From the NCBI RefSeq assembly GCF_001466665.1, contig NZ_KQ758903.1, positions 1,787,577 to 1,851,576 of the forward strand: 64,000 nucleotides of DNA. Reading direction: 5' to 3'. Under the pieces are notes generated by a model, which had not been told where the DNA came from, did no database searches, and worked only from the letters and a program-made list of their open reading frames with translations. The position numbers and the translations under genes were made by a program. Origin of the DNA: Dehalogenimonas alkenigignens. GTDB lineage: Bacteria > Chloroflexota > Dehalococcoidia > Dehalococcoidales > Dehalococcoidaceae. Positions 9,420-22,025 of this stretch are shown piece after piece. Every line of letters starts with the position of its first letter. The stretch's first letter is position 1.

Positions 9420-11657
9420 TCAGGTCTTCTCCAGCTTAGCGAAAGACAGCAGCAGTTTTTTAAGACCCCTGTCTTTGAAAGAAACGACGATCTCATGGTC
9501 GTCCTTGACCGGCAGGGTGCTGATGACCACGCCGTCGCCGAAGACCGGGTGGCGCACCTGGTCGCCGGTCTTGTAGGCCGGCGCCGAAGGCCTGACGTGC
9601 GTTCGAGACAGCCCCGGGGCCGCAGATTTCGATACCTGAGCCGCCTGGGCCTGCGGCGGCCGCTCGGCATACTGGTAGAGTTTCTTCTGGAGCGGGATGA
9701 GCGGCTGCACCGGTTCGTTGGGGGAGACCGCCTCGGTGGTCAAGTTCGATGGAATGGCTTCCAGGAAGCGGGAAGGCTCGTTGACCGTGCTGCCGCCCAT
9801 CAGGCTGCGGCGGAAAGCGCGCAAGAGGTACAGCCGCCGTTTGGCGCGGGTCACGCCGACATAGCACAACCGCCGCTCCTCCTCCATTTGGGCAGGGTCG
9901 TCGAAGGAGCGGAAATGCGGCAGCACTCCCTCCTCCAGACCGACGATAAAAACCACCGGGAACTCCAGCCCCTTGGCCTGGTGCAGGGTGATCAGGGTTA
10001 CGCCGCCCTCAGTCTCGTCCAGATTGTCGAGGTCGGAAACCAGGCTAACGCTCTCCAGGAAAGGCGACAGCGCCTCACCCGGGGGTAAACCGTTGAATGG
10101 TTCGGCTACCGTCCGAAGCTCGGCGATGTTTTCCAGCCGCTCCTCGCCGTCGGGCTGCACCTTCAAGTAAGCCTGGTAGCCGCTGCGTTCCAGCACCCGG
10201 TCGAAGAACTCCAGAAAAGGCATCTGGCGGCTGTCTTCGATAAATCCCTGGATCAGCTTATAGAAGATATCGAACGAGGCCAGCGCCCGGGCGGTGAGCG
10301 GCGGCTTATCCACGGCGGTCGATGAAGCCTCAAGGGCTTCGAATAGCGACAGCCCCCTCCCGCGGGCCCAGGCCTGCATCTCGACGATGGATTTCTCGCC
10401 CAGGCCGCGTGTGGGCACATTGATAATACGCATGAGGGAGACGGAATCGGCCGGGTTGTGGATGAGCCTGAAATAGGCGATTAAATCTTTGACCTCGCGC
10501 CGCTCGTAGAAGCGGGTACCGGCCACCAGCTTGTAAGGCACCCCGTAGCGGATGAAAGCCTCTTCCAGGGCGCGGGATTGGGCGTTGGTGCGGTACATCA
10601 CGGCGATGTCCGAGAGCCGGTATTTTTTCGACCCGGTCAGCCTCTCTGCCTCGCGCACCACCATTTGGGCTTCTTCCTGCTCGTTGTAAGCTTCAAGCAG
10701 GCAGACTGGGTCGCCCGGTTCGTTTTCCGTCCACAGTTTGATGTCTTTCCGGGCGCGGTTGTCGGCGATTACGCTGGATGCAACTTGGAGAATCTTTGCG
10801 GTCGAACGATAGTTCTGCTCCAGGTAGTAAATCTGGGCGTCCGGAAAGTCCCGCTCGAAATTGAAGACGTTCCGGAGGTCTGCGGCCCGCCACGAGTAGA
10901 TGGACTGGTCAGGATCGCCGACCACAGCCACGTTGCGGTGGCGGCCGGCCAGAAGTTTGACCAGTTCGTACTGTACCAGATTGGTGTCCTGGAACTCGTC
11001 CACCAGCAGGTGGACGTAGCGCTCCTGATAGCGTTTCAGTATCTCCGGGTGGCGTTTGAATAGAAAAACGGTCTTGAGGAGCAGGTCGTCGAAGTCCACC
11101 GCATTGTTTTGGCGCAGCATCTTCTCGTACCGCTCATAGACCCGGGCGACTATTTCGTCGAAGTAGTTCCTGGCGTTCTCGCGGAATTTCTCCGGCGTGG
11201 TCATCTGGCTCTTGGCGGAGCTGATGGCCGCGGTTATCTTGCCTACCGGATACTGCTTGGGATCGACGTTGGCGTCTGCGGCGGCCTGTTTGAGCAGTTT
11301 TTCCTGGTCGTCGGCGTCGAAGATAACGAACTCACGCTGGATGCCGATAGCCTCGCCATCGCGCCGCAGGATGCCGGCACAGATGGCATGGAAAGTGCCC
11401 AGGGTCATATCTTTGACCGAACCTGCCAGGAGGCGCTCAAGCCTTTCTCGCATCTCCCGCGCCGCCTTGTTGGTAAAGGTCACCGCCAGGATACGGTGCG
11501 GGTTGACGCCGACCGTCCGCACCAGGTAGGCGATGCGGTAGGTAATAACCCGTGTCTTGCCGGAGCCGGGACCTGCCAGGATGAGAATGGGTCCTGAAAT
11601 AGCTTCGGCGGCTTTGCGCTGAGCGGGGTTGAGATCTTTCAAGAGGTCGATAGTCAA
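9420..11657 (-). CDS. pcrA: UvrD/PcrA-type superfamily 1 DNA helicase
   Basis: A 745-residue 3'-5' helicase for repair and replication-restart. Motifs seen in order: Q-motif LNPAQRKAAE, Walker A GPGSGKTRVI, TFTNKAAREM, DEFQDTN, GDPDQSIYSWR, EQNYRST and a C-terminal VTRAKRRLYLLRA. The C-terminal ~80 residues form a short beta-rich Tudor-like PcrA tail (GDQVRHPVFGDGVV). The start is TTG at 11657, placed 8 bases after a minus-strand TATAAT (11666-11671), so the mRNA may be leaderless. It is first in the operon with mutL. PcrA versus UvrD naming is a matter of convention. Confidence 0.92.
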   Translation of the reverse strand: MTIDLLKDLNPAQRKAAEAISGPILILAGPGSGKTRVITYRIAYLVRTVGVNPHRILAVTFTNKAAREMRERLERLLAGSVKDMTLGTFHAICAGILRRDGEAIGIQREFVIFDADDQEKLLKQAAADANVDPKQYPVGKITAAISSAKSQMTTPEKFRENARNYFDEIVARVYERYEKMLRQNNAVDFDDLLLKTVFLFKRHPEILKRYQERYVHLLVDEFQDTNLVQYELVKLLAGRHRNVAVVGDPDQSIYSWRAADLRNVFNFERDFPDAQIYYLEQNYRSTAKILQVASSVIADNRARKDIKLWTENEPGDPVCLLEAYNEQEEAQMVVREAERLTGSKKYRLSDIAVMYRTNAQSRALEEAFIRYGVPYKLVAGTRFYERREVKDLIAYFRLIHNPADSVSLMRIINVPTRGLGEKSIVEMQAWARGRGLSLFEALEASSTAVDKPPLTARALASFDIFYKLIQGFIEDSRQMPFLEFFDRVLERSGYQAYLKVQPDGEERLENIAELRTVAEPFNGLPPGEALSPFLESVSLVSDLDNLDETEGGVTLITLHQAKGLEFPVVFIVGLEEGVLPHFRSFDDPAQMEEERRLCYVGVTRAKRRLYLLRAFRRSLMGGSTVNEPSRFLEAIPSNLTTEAVSPNEPVQPLIPLQKKLYQYAERPPQAQAAQVSKSAAPGLSRTHVRPSAPAYKTGDQVRHPVFGDGVVISTLPVKDDHEIVVSFKDRGLKKLLLSFAKLEKT

Positions 11658-11665
11658 AGCTGTTT

Positions 11666-11671
11666 ATTATA
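11666..11671 (-). promoter_or_regulatory. -10 hexamer of the helicase-mutL operon
   Basis: TATAAT on the minus strand, 8 bases before the TTG start at 11657. No clear -35 is visible. Confidence 0.45.
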
Positions 11672-11786
11672 ACATTTTCAAGACCAGAAATATTATTCAT
11701 AACACCCGATTGACACCTGCCAGGCAACGGAGTTTAATGAATCCCAGAATCGTTTGGGGCGGATGACCGCCCCGGAGGAGGGCGGC

Positions 11787-12482
11787 ATGGCATTCTGCAC
11801 ATCCTGCGGTAATACAACCAGCCCCAACGACAAATTCTGCGCCAATTGCGGCCAGCCTACGGCACTTCCACCGGCTCCCGAAGTTCCGGAACTCTCAGCC
11901 GCGAATCAAGCCCTTGCGGCTGCCCCCTTGACAGCCGCGCCGCCTAAGCGCGGCGGTTTAGGGACGGCGGGAATCATCCTTTCGATCATCCTGGTATTGG
12001 CACTGGGATTCGGCGGCTTTGCCGCCTGGCAGTGGATGGATAACTCCAGCCAGGTTAAAGACCTCACTGCCGCCAATGAAAGCCTGACCTCTGAAAAAGC
12101 CGATCTATCGTCCCAGGTAACCAACCTGTCAAGCCAGGTTCAAACGCTAACCAGCGATAAATCGAAGCTGGAAGCAGACAAGGCGGCTTTGACCCAGCAG
12201 GTCAACGATTATAAGGCTAAATACCCTCTTAAGAACTTCGCAACCGAGTTTGCTCTGCAAAGCTGGCTGCTCAATGCCATCACCAAACTCAATCCACTCG
12301 ACGACTACCCGGACCAGTACTATATGCTGCAGCGCCTTGCCGAGACGGACGGGTACTTCCTGTCAGTCGCCATATGGGAAGACGATCAATTCTATTATCC
12401 GGAGCTCTACGCCGTGGCAGGTAACGTCGTGTACGTATGTTACGAGGACGGCAGCATATATCCTTCGTTCTACTTGCCTTAG
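11787..12482 (+). CDS. Zinc-ribbon membrane protein with coiled coil
   Basis: A 231-residue protein. The N-terminal zinc ribbon has CTSC and CANC pairs within the first ~30 residues. A proline/alanine linker follows, then one transmembrane helix (about residues 63-83), a ~60-residue coiled coil with LTSEKADLSSQVTNLSSQ-type heptads, and a small C-terminal globular domain. This zinc-ribbon plus membrane plus coiled-coil layout is common in uncharacterised bacterial sensors or scaffolds. The ATG at 11787 is chosen for its strong GGAGGAGGG ribosome site rather than an upstream ATG at 11754. A weak hairpin follows at 12504-12538. Confidence 0.75.
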   Translation: MAFCTSCGNTTSPNDKFCANCGQPTALPPAPEVPELSAANQALAAAPLTAAPPKRGGLGTAGIILSIILVLALGFGGFAAWQWMDNSSQVKDLTAANESLTSEKADLSSQVTNLSSQVQTLTSDKSKLEADKAALTQQVNDYKAKYPLKNFATEFALQSWLLNAITKLNPLDDYPDQYYMLQRLAETDGYFLSVAIWEDDQFYYPELYAVAGNVVYVCYEDGSIYPSFYLP

Positions 12483-12525
12483 CCGGTGATGTAAAACATA
12501 TCGGCGGGGAGGGCGTAAATAACTC

Positions 12526-12554
12526 TTGCTCTCCCCGCTATCCCCTGTTATAAT
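12526..12554 (+). promoter_or_regulatory. Promoter of the pyrimidine operon
   Basis: TTGCTC (12526-12531), a 17-bp spacer, then TATAAT (12549-12554). The predicted start is near 12561, just before the PyrR leader. The -35 box sits in the loop of a GC-rich inverted repeat (12504-12511 with 12531-12538) that may terminate the upstream gene. Confidence 0.7.
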
Positions 12555-12594
12555 GCCGATAATTGAATATTGCACCCTAACTCCTTTAACAACC

Positions 12595-12676
12595 GGTCCT
12601 GTGAGGCCGGCAAGGGTCAGCGGGTTGAAGCGCGCGTAGACACCTCTTGCCGGCAGATTGTGGCAAGAGGTTTTTT
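12595..12676 (+). promoter_or_regulatory. PyrR-dependent attenuator leader
   Basis: Three mutually exclusive elements can be read. The PyrR-binding loop GGTCCTGTGAGGCC (12595-12608) matches the known consensus ARUCCNGNGAGGYU except for G in place of the first A. An antiterminator forms by pairing 12606-12614 (GCCGGCAAG) with 12646-12654 (CTTGCCGGC). A terminator forms from CCTCTTGCC (12643-12651) and GGCAAGAGG (12662-12670) followed by six T (12671-12676). When UMP is high, PyrR should bind the first element, block the antiterminator and allow termination. The terminator's 3' arm also contains the AGAGG ribosome site of pyrR. Confidence 0.9.
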
Positions 12677-12677
12677 G

Positions 12678-13205
12678 ATGCCAGTAAAAACGGTGATGAC
12701 GGCCGAGGACATGCGGCGGACGCTGTCCCGCATGGCCCACGAGATCGTCGAGCGCAACAGGGACATAAAGTCGCTCGTTCTGGTTGGGATGCAGACCCGC
12801 GGCGTACCGCTGGCCAACCGCCTGGCCGGGCTTATCGCCGACTTTGAAAAAGTCCAGGTACCGGTGGGCGCCCTGGATTTCTCTCTCTACCGCGACGACT
12901 TGAACCGCCGCAACTTCCAGCCGCAGGTCAAGTCCACCGATATCCCTGTCGATGTTGAGGGCAAGGTCATCATCCTGGTCGACGACGTTCTCTACACCGG
13001 CCGTTCCACCCGCGCCGCAATGGACGCGCTCATCGATTACGGACGGCCGCGGGTTATCCAATTGGCGGTGCTAATCGACCGCGGTCACCGCGAACTGCCG
13101 ATCCGTGCTGATTACGTCGGTAAAAACATCCCTTCGGCGGCGTCCGAAGATGTCAGAGTAAAACTCGCCGAAACCGACGGCGGCGATGAAGTACTCATCG
13201 CCTGA
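12678..13205 (+). CDS. pyrR: PyrR attenuation regulator / uracil phosphoribosyltransferase
   Basis: A 175-residue bifunctional protein: an RNA-binding regulator of the pyrimidine operon, usually with uracil phosphoribosyltransferase activity. Signatures are [18 protein letters not shown], the acidic DFSLYRDDL stretch and the PRPP loop [20 protein letters not shown]. The ATG at 12678 follows the terminator T-run by one base and uses the AGAGG inside the terminator stem, so termination and translation initiation are linked. First gene of the operon; it overlaps no neighbour and pyrB begins 10 bases after its stop. Confidence 0.95.
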   Translation: MPVKTVMTAEDMRRTLSRMAHEIVERNRDIKSLVLVGMQTRGVPLANRLAGLIADFEKVQVPVGALDFSLYRDDLNRRNFQPQVKSTDIPVDVEGKVIILVDDVLYTGRSTRAAMDALIDYGRPRVIQLAVLIDRGHRELPIRADYVGKNIPSAASEDVRVKLAETDGGDEVLIA

Positions 13206-13215
13206 GGTGAACGAC

Positions 13216-14187
13216 ATGCTAGATGAAATCGCGGCTAAGCCGAACGCCTGGAACCACCGCCACCTCCTCGATGTCGATGATTTTTCACCGGAAGAATTTC
13301 AGCTTGTGTTCGAGACCGCTGATGCGATGAGAGAAATACTTGCCCGGCCGATCAAGAAGGTACCGGCGTTGCGCGGCCAAACGGTGGTCAACCTCTTCTA
13401 TGAAAACTCCACCCGTACCCGGGCTTCGTTCGAAATCGCCGCCAAGAATCTGTCTGCCGAGGTTTTGAACGTTACCTCCACAGCCTCCTCCATCGCCAAA
13501 GGCGAAAGTCTCATCGACACCCTGAAAACGCTGGAAGCACTGGGAGCCAACATCATCGTCATGCGCCACAACCTCTCCGGCGCGCCTCATGTCGCCGCTA
13601 AATACAGCAAAGCCAGCATCATCAACGCCGGAGACGGTTGGCATGCTCACCCAACTCAAGCCCTGCTCGACCTTTATACCATCAGAAAACACAAAGGCAA
13701 TCTCAACGGACTGAAAGCTGCCATTATCGGCGACGTCCGCCACAGCCGGGTAGCCCACTCCAACATCTGGGGCATGACCCGATTGGGCATGAAAGTCACC
13801 GTTTGCGGCCCGCCGACCCTCCTACCTTACGGTCTGGACAATCCGGGCGGGCTTTTCCCCGAGGTCCGCGTCGAGACAGATGTCGAAAAAGCCGTCGAGG
13901 ATGCCGATGTGGTCATGGCTTTAAGGCTGCAACGAGAGCGCCAGCAAAGCGGCCTCCTGCCCTCGGTAGCGGAGTACGTGCGGCGGTTCCAGGTCAGCCA
14001 GGAAAGGCTGAAGAGAGCTAAAAGCGAAGTCCTGGTGATGCACCCCGGCCCGGTCAACGAGGACATTGAACTGGCTGCGGAATCAGCCTACGGCGATAAA
14101 TCGGTCATTAACGAACAGGTGCAGAACGGCGTCGCTGTCCGCATGGCAGTTCTGTATCTTCTGGCCGGGAAGCAAGGCGAGCTATGA
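13216..14187 (+). CDS. pyrB: Aspartate carbamoyltransferase catalytic subunit
   Basis: Makes carbamoyl-aspartate from carbamoyl phosphate and aspartate, the first committed pyrimidine step. 323 residues from the ATG at 13216; a TGAGGTG site 6 bases upstream decides this start over an earlier in-frame ATG at 13186 inside pyrR. Signatures are the carbamoyl-phosphate loop YENSTRTRASFEIAAK, the HPTQALLDLYTI motif and the VMHPGPVNEDIE motif. No pyrI regulatory subunit is present, as is usual outside enterobacteria. Its stop overlaps the pyrC start by four bases. Confidence 0.95.
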   Translation: MLDEIAAKPNAWNHRHLLDVDDFSPEEFQLVFETADAMREILARPIKKVPALRGQTVVNLFYENSTRTRASFEIAAKNLSAEVLNVTSTASSIAKGESLIDTLKTLEALGANIIVMRHNLSGAPHVAAKYSKASIINAGDGWHAHPTQALLDLYTIRKHKGNLNGLKAAIIGDVRHSRVAHSNIWGMTRLGMKVTVCGPPTLLPYGLDNPGGLFPEVRVETDVEKAVEDADVVMALRLQRERQQSGLLPSVAEYVRRFQVSQERLKRAKSEVLVMHPGPVNEDIELAAESAYGDKSVINEQVQNGVAVRMAVLYLLAGKQGEL

Positions 14188-15476
14188 AAAACCTTTTAAT
14201 TCACAACGGCAGGCTCATCGACCCGGCAAGCGGCATCGACGGCCAGTTCGATATTGCCGTCGCCGGCGGCAAAATCGCCTGGATCGGCGATAACCAGCCG
14301 CCCGCCGGCGACTACGAGGTCATTGACGCCGCCGGCCAGGTTGTCGCCCCCGGGTTCATCGACCTGCACACCCACCTGCGTCAGCCGGGCTTTGAGAACA
14401 AGGAGACCATCGCCACCGGGACCAGGGCGGCGGCCCGCGGCGGCTTCACCACGGTCTGCGCGATGCCCAACACCAGCCCGGCGGTGGACAACCGAACCGT
14501 CGTTGATTATGTCAATTGTGTCGCCTTCGGAGAGGCCGCGGTGCGGGTACTGCAAATCGGCTGCGTCAGCAAAGGGCGCAAAGGCGAGAGCCTGGCCGAA
14601 TTCGGCGAGATGGCCGCGGCCGGGGTCATCGGTTTTTCCGACGACGGATCGAGCGTCCCGACCTCGCGGCTCCTCAAACAAGCCATGGAGTATGCCGCCG
14701 GCCTCGGCTTACCCATTATTGAACACTGCGAGGATGCCAGCCTGGCAGACGGCGGGCAGGTCAACGAAGGGATTGTCGCCACTCGCTTAGGGCTGGCCGG
14801 CATCCCCAACGCCGCCGAAGACGCCATCGTCGCCCGTGATATCGCCCTGGCTAAACTCACCGGCGCCCGGCTGCACCTGTGCCACATCAGCACCAGGGGC
14901 GCCGTCGATCTTATCCGACAGGCCAAATCCGACGGAGTAAAAGTCACCGCCGAGGTCACCCCCCATCACCTCACCCTGACCGAAGAGTTGTGTTTGGGAT
15001 ACGACACCAATGCCAAGGTCAATCCGCCGTTGCGGACGCAGACAGACATAGATGCCCTCATCGAAGGGCTGCTTGACGGCGCCATCGACGCCATCGCCAC
15101 AGACCACGCGCCGCACACCGCCAACGACAAATGCTGCGAGTTCGCCCTGGCGCCCTTCGGCATCTCCGGGCTGGAGACGGCTTTGGGCAGCCTGCTGAGA
15201 CTGGTTCATTGCGGCAAACTGCCTCTGCCGCTGATTATCGAAAAACTGACGGCGGCACCGGCACGGATTATCGGTAAAAAACATGGGGTCACCGGTTCAC
15301 TGGGCGTCGGCGACCCGGCAGATATAGTCATCTTCGACCCGGATGCCGAGTGGACGGTCGATCCAGGCAAATTCGCCTCCAGGGGCAGAAACACACCGCT
15401 GGCCGGAGAGAGACTCAAGGGCAAGGTGACGGCAACCATCTGCCGAGGCAACACCGTTTATCGGGAAGGAAACTAA
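14184..15476 (+). CDS. pyrC: Dihydroorotase
   Basis: Cyclises carbamoyl-aspartate to dihydroorotate. 430 residues, class I type. Metal-binding motifs are clear: GFIDLHTHLRQPG near residue 52, HCED, HLCHIST and the ATDHAPHT aspartate motif. A four-base overlap with pyrB (ATGA) implies coupled translation, and carA starts immediately after its stop. Confidence 0.95.
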   Translation: MKNLLIHNGRLIDPASGIDGQFDIAVAGGKIAWIGDNQPPAGDYEVIDAAGQVVAPGFIDLHTHLRQPGFENKETIATGTRAAARGGFTTVCAMPNTSPAVDNRTVVDYVNCVAFGEAAVRVLQIGCVSKGRKGESLAEFGEMAAAGVIGFSDDGSSVPTSRLLKQAMEYAAGLGLPIIEHCEDASLADGGQVNEGIVATRLGLAGIPNAAEDAIVARDIALAKLTGARLHLCHISTRGAVDLIRQAKSDGVKVTAEVTPHHLTLTEELCLGYDTNAKVNPPLRTQTDIDALIEGLLDGAIDAIATDHAPHTANDKCCEFALAPFGISGLETALGSLLRLVHCGKLPLPLIIEKLTAAPARIIGKKHGVTGSLGVGDPADIVIFDPDAEWTVDPGKFASRGRNTPLAGERLKGKVTATICRGNTVYREGN

Positions 15477-16569
15477 ATGACCAAACGCGCCATTCTGGTT
15501 CTGGCCGACGGTTCGGTCTTCGAGGGCAATAGCTTCGGGGCGGAGAAAGACGCCTTCGGCGAGGTGGTTTTTGCCACCGCCATGACCGGTTACCAGGAGA
15601 TGCTGACCGACCCGTCCTTTGCCGGCCAGATACTCATCCCGACTTACCCGCTTATCGGCAACTACGGTGTCAATCCCGCCGACTGGGAATCAGACAGGGT
15701 CCAGGTGCGCGGTTTCGTGGTGCGCGAGGAGTGTGCCGATCCGTCCAACTACCAGTGCGAGGCCACCATCGAAGATTACCTGAAGCAGGGCAATACCCCG
15801 GGTATCTGGGGCCTGGATACCCGCGCCATCACGCGTAAAATCCGCAGCCGAGGCGCCATGATGGGCATGATTACCACCGACAAAACGCCCGGCCAGGCGC
15901 TGGAAATGCTTCTTTCTTTCCCGGACTACGGCTCTACCGATTTCGTGAAGGAAGTATCAGCCAAAGAACCTTATGAATGGGACTCGGCAGACCTGCCGGA
16001 TGAATCCCCCCGCGTCGCCCTGCTGGACTGCGGCTGCAAATTCAATATCATGCGCATCCTGCGGCGGCACGGCTGCCGGGTAACAGCCTTCCCCTGCACC
16101 GCCACAGCTGAAGAAATGCTCTCCATCAATCCGGACGGCATCTTGCTTTCCCCCGGCCCCGGCGACCCGGAACTACTGGATTATGCTACTGCGACGGTCA
16201 AGGGACTCATCGACTGCGGCAAGCCGATCATGGGCATCTGCCTGGGGAATCAGCTCGTCGCCCGAGCTTTCGGCGGTCGTAACTTCAAGCTCAAGTTCGG
16301 CCACCGCGGCGGCAACCAGCCGGTCAAAGACCTGCTCACCGGGCGCGTCCACATCACCGCCCAGAACCACGGCTACGCCGTCGATCCGGAGTCCATCGAG
16401 GGCAGCGGGCTGGAAGTGACCCATATCAATCTGAACGACGGCACGGTCGAAGGCATGCGCCACCGGACACTGCCCATCTTCACCATCCAGTACCACAGCG
16501 AGGCGTCCCCCGGGCCGCTGGACAATATGTACCTGTTCGAGGATTTTATGACCTTGATGGGGAGGACTG

Positions 16570-16580
<11 letters not shown>
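15477..16580 (+). CDS. carA: Carbamoyl-phosphate synthase small (glutaminase) subunit
   Basis: Hydrolyses glutamine and channels ammonia to CarB. 367 residues. The N-terminal domain begins [14 protein letters not shown]; the class I glutamine amidotransferase domain has the nucleophile motif [16 protein letters not shown] and [10 protein letters not shown] with the catalytic His and Glu. The ATG follows the pyrC stop with no gap, and its 3' end overlaps carB by 11 bases. Confidence 0.96.
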
Positions 16581-19787
<3,207 letters not shown>

Positions 19788-19794
<7 letters not shown>

Positions 19795-20576
19795 ATACTA
19801 AACCTTCTCTCGTTTCCGCGACCGTGCTCTCTAACGAGGTTGTGATGCCAGGCGTCTTCAGCCTGCGGCTGTACTGTCCGGAGATCGCCGCCGCGGCCAG
19901 GCCGGGACAGTTCGTCATGCTTAAGTGCGGCGAAAGCCTGCTGCTCCGCCGCCCGATAAGCATCTCCGATGCCAATGCCCCATCGGGGCAGATCGGCCTT
20001 ATGATCGCGCTCATCGGCAAGGGCACCGACTGGTTATCGAGACGGCAGCCCGGCGAGGAACTGGATGTCCTCGGTCCGCTGGGCAACAGTTTCGAAATAG
20101 ATGATCGCGCCGAAAGGCTGCTGCTGGTCGCCGGCGGCATGGGCATCGCCCCGCTCAACTTCCTGGCTAACAAGGCAGCGGCACTTGGTAAAAATGTGAC
20201 CCTGATCCTCGGCGCCCGCACCGGTGAACTATTGTGTCCTTCAAGCCATCTGCCCGATGTCAATGAATGCGTCCTGTGCACCGAAGACGCCTCGGTCGGT
20301 ATAAAAGGCAGGGTCACCGATTGCCCCGACGCTCACGTCGAGATGGTGCAGCAGATCTTCGCCTGCGGCCCGCTGCCCATGTACCGGGCGCTTGCGAAAG
20401 ACCCCCGTTTCAAAAACAAACCGATGCAGTTGTCATTGGAAGTCCGGATGGCCTGCGGCATCGGGCTGTGCTACGGTTGTACCGTCAATACCAGACAAGG
20501 GCTCAAACAGGTATGCCAGGACGGACCGGTGTTTGAGGCGCAGGACATCTTGTGGCAAGAGTTAGCCGACCTGTAA
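19788..20576 (+). CDS. pyrK: Dihydroorotate dehydrogenase electron-transfer subunit (PyrK-like)
   Basis: A 262-residue FAD/NAD-binding ferredoxin-reductase-fold protein with a 2Fe-2S site. RRPISIS is the FAD-binding motif, [14 protein letters not shown] the nucleotide-binding region, and the C-terminal cysteines [12 protein letters not shown] plus a later C hold the cluster. In type 1B dihydroorotate dehydrogenase this subunit passes electrons from PyrD to NAD. The partner gene pyrD is not adjacent, which is unusual for the pair. The start overlaps the carB stop by 7 bases, so it is the last member of the operon. Confidence 0.85.
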
Positions 20577-20577
20577 G

Positions 20578-20606
20578 GTGACTTTCAGCGACTGCCCATT
20601 TACAAT
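20578..20606 (+). promoter_or_regulatory. Promoter of the flavoprotein gene (leaderless layout)
   Basis: GTGACT (20578-20583), 17 bp, then TACAAT (20601-20606), ending 6 bases before the GTG start at 20613. Confidence 0.5.
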
Positions 20607-20612
20607 GGGGCG

Positions 20613-21968
20613 GTGAATACTCTTCCTAAATTAACTGGAGCAAAAAGAGTTCTCGTTATTGGCGGAGGCGCCGCTGGACTCCTGGCTGCCGGCCGCGCCG
20701 CTGAACTCGGCGCCCAGGTCATCCTCCTGGAGCGGATGGAGGCGCCGGGCAAGAAACTGCTCATCACCGGCAAAGGCCGCTGCAATATCACCAACACGGC
20801 GCCGCTGAAAGAGTTTTTAGCGGCTTTCGGCCCCAACGGCCGGTTTCTTTACGGCGCTTTCCACCGCTTCTTCCGCGACCAGCTGCTCGATTTCTTCCGC
20901 CGCCGCGGTGTAGAAACTGAAAGCGAACGCGGCGGCCGGGTCTTCCCCGTCTCGCACAATGCCGCCGACGTGGTTAACGCCCTGGTCTCCCACGCCCGTG
21001 AACACGGCGCCGAAATCAGGCCAAACAGCCGGGTGAGGTCCATCGACCGCGACAGCCGCGGCATCAGGGGCGTGAAGCTGGAGAGCGGCGAGTTCATTCC
21101 GGCCGAGGCTGTCATCCTGGCCGCGGGCGGCGCCTCTTACCCGGCCACCGGTTCAGCCGGCGACGGCTTCAGCCTGGCCGAAAAGGCCGGCCACCGGATA
21201 AATCCGCTCTACCCGGCACTGGTGCCCCTGGTTATTAAAGAAATCGGCTTCGCCGTCGCTTGCCAGGGCGTCGCTCTTAAAAATATCCGGCTGACCGCGT
21301 TTGCCTGTGAGAAGGCTTCAATCCCGGACATTACCATCGAGCACGATTACGGCCGGGGCACCGGCTGGGAGAAGCCGCCGCCGAAAGTGATCGAAAGCCG
21401 CTTCGGCGAGATGCTGTTCACCCATTTCGGCATCGGCGGCCCGATCACCCTGCTCATGAGCCAGGCGGTGGCCAGAGCGCTGGATGCCGGCCCGGTCTCG
21501 GTGCATATCGATCTCAAACCAGCGCTATCCAAAAAGGAACTCGACGCCCGGCTGCAGCGTGAATTCGCCGCCTACCCAAGGCGGCAGCTGCCGGCCATTC
21601 TCCGGGAACTGCTGCCGGAGAAAATGGTGGAGGTCGTGGCGGGTATTTCGGGAATCCCCCTGGGTCGGACGGCGGCTAATTTCACCGCCGGGGATCGCCG
21701 CGATCTGGTCAAACTACTCAAAGGCCTGGCTTTTGAGGTGCGGAGCACGCTGCCGCTCGGCGCGGCCATGGTCACCGCCGGAGGCGTCGAACTCGCTGAG
21801 ATTGACCCCAAAACAATGGCCTCCAAGCTCGTTCCCGGCCTCTACCTGGCTGGAGAAGTGCTGGATTTGGATGCGGACACCGGCGGCTTTAACCTTCAAG
21901 CGGCCTTTTCTACCGGTTGGGTAGCGGGTGAGGCCGCGGCTAAAACGGCGAGCGTTGACCATGCCTGA
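20613..21968 (+). CDS. FAD-dependent flavoprotein of the HI0933/BaiN family
   Basis: A 451-residue protein with an N-terminal dinucleotide-binding loop (VIGGGAAGLLAAGRAAELGA) and the family motif GKKLLITGKGRCNITN. The C-terminus carries DADTGGFNLQAAFSTG, which closes the FAD site. Members are annotated as NAD(P)/FAD-dependent oxidoreductases; the physiological substrate is uncertain. The GTG start lies 6 bases after a -10 box and has only a weak GGGG ribosome site, so a leaderless transcript is likely. It is 36 bases beyond pyrK. Confidence 0.85.
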   Translation: MNTLPKLTGAKRVLVIGGGAAGLLAAGRAAELGAQVILLERMEAPGKKLLITGKGRCNITNTAPLKEFLAAFGPNGRFLYGAFHRFFRDQLLDFFRRRGVETESERGGRVFPVSHNAADVVNALVSHAREHGAEIRPNSRVRSIDRDSRGIRGVKLESGEFIPAEAVILAAGGASYPATGSAGDGFSLAEKAGHRINPLYPALVPLVIKEIGFAVACQGVALKNIRLTAFACEKASIPDITIEHDYGRGTGWEKPPPKVIESRFGEMLFTHFGIGGPITLLMSQAVARALDAGPVSVHIDLKPALSKKELDARLQREFAAYPRRQLPAILRELLPEKMVEVVAGISGIPLGRTAANFTAGDRRDLVKLLKGLAFEVRSTLPLGAAMVTAGGVELAEIDPKTMASKLVPGLYLAGEVLDLDADTGGFNLQAAFSTGWVAGEAAAKTASVDHA

Positions 21969-22025
21969 GACCGCTCCTTCAAGTTTACGTTATAATGGCG
22001 CCGCCGCTATCTGACGAGGTGGAAG

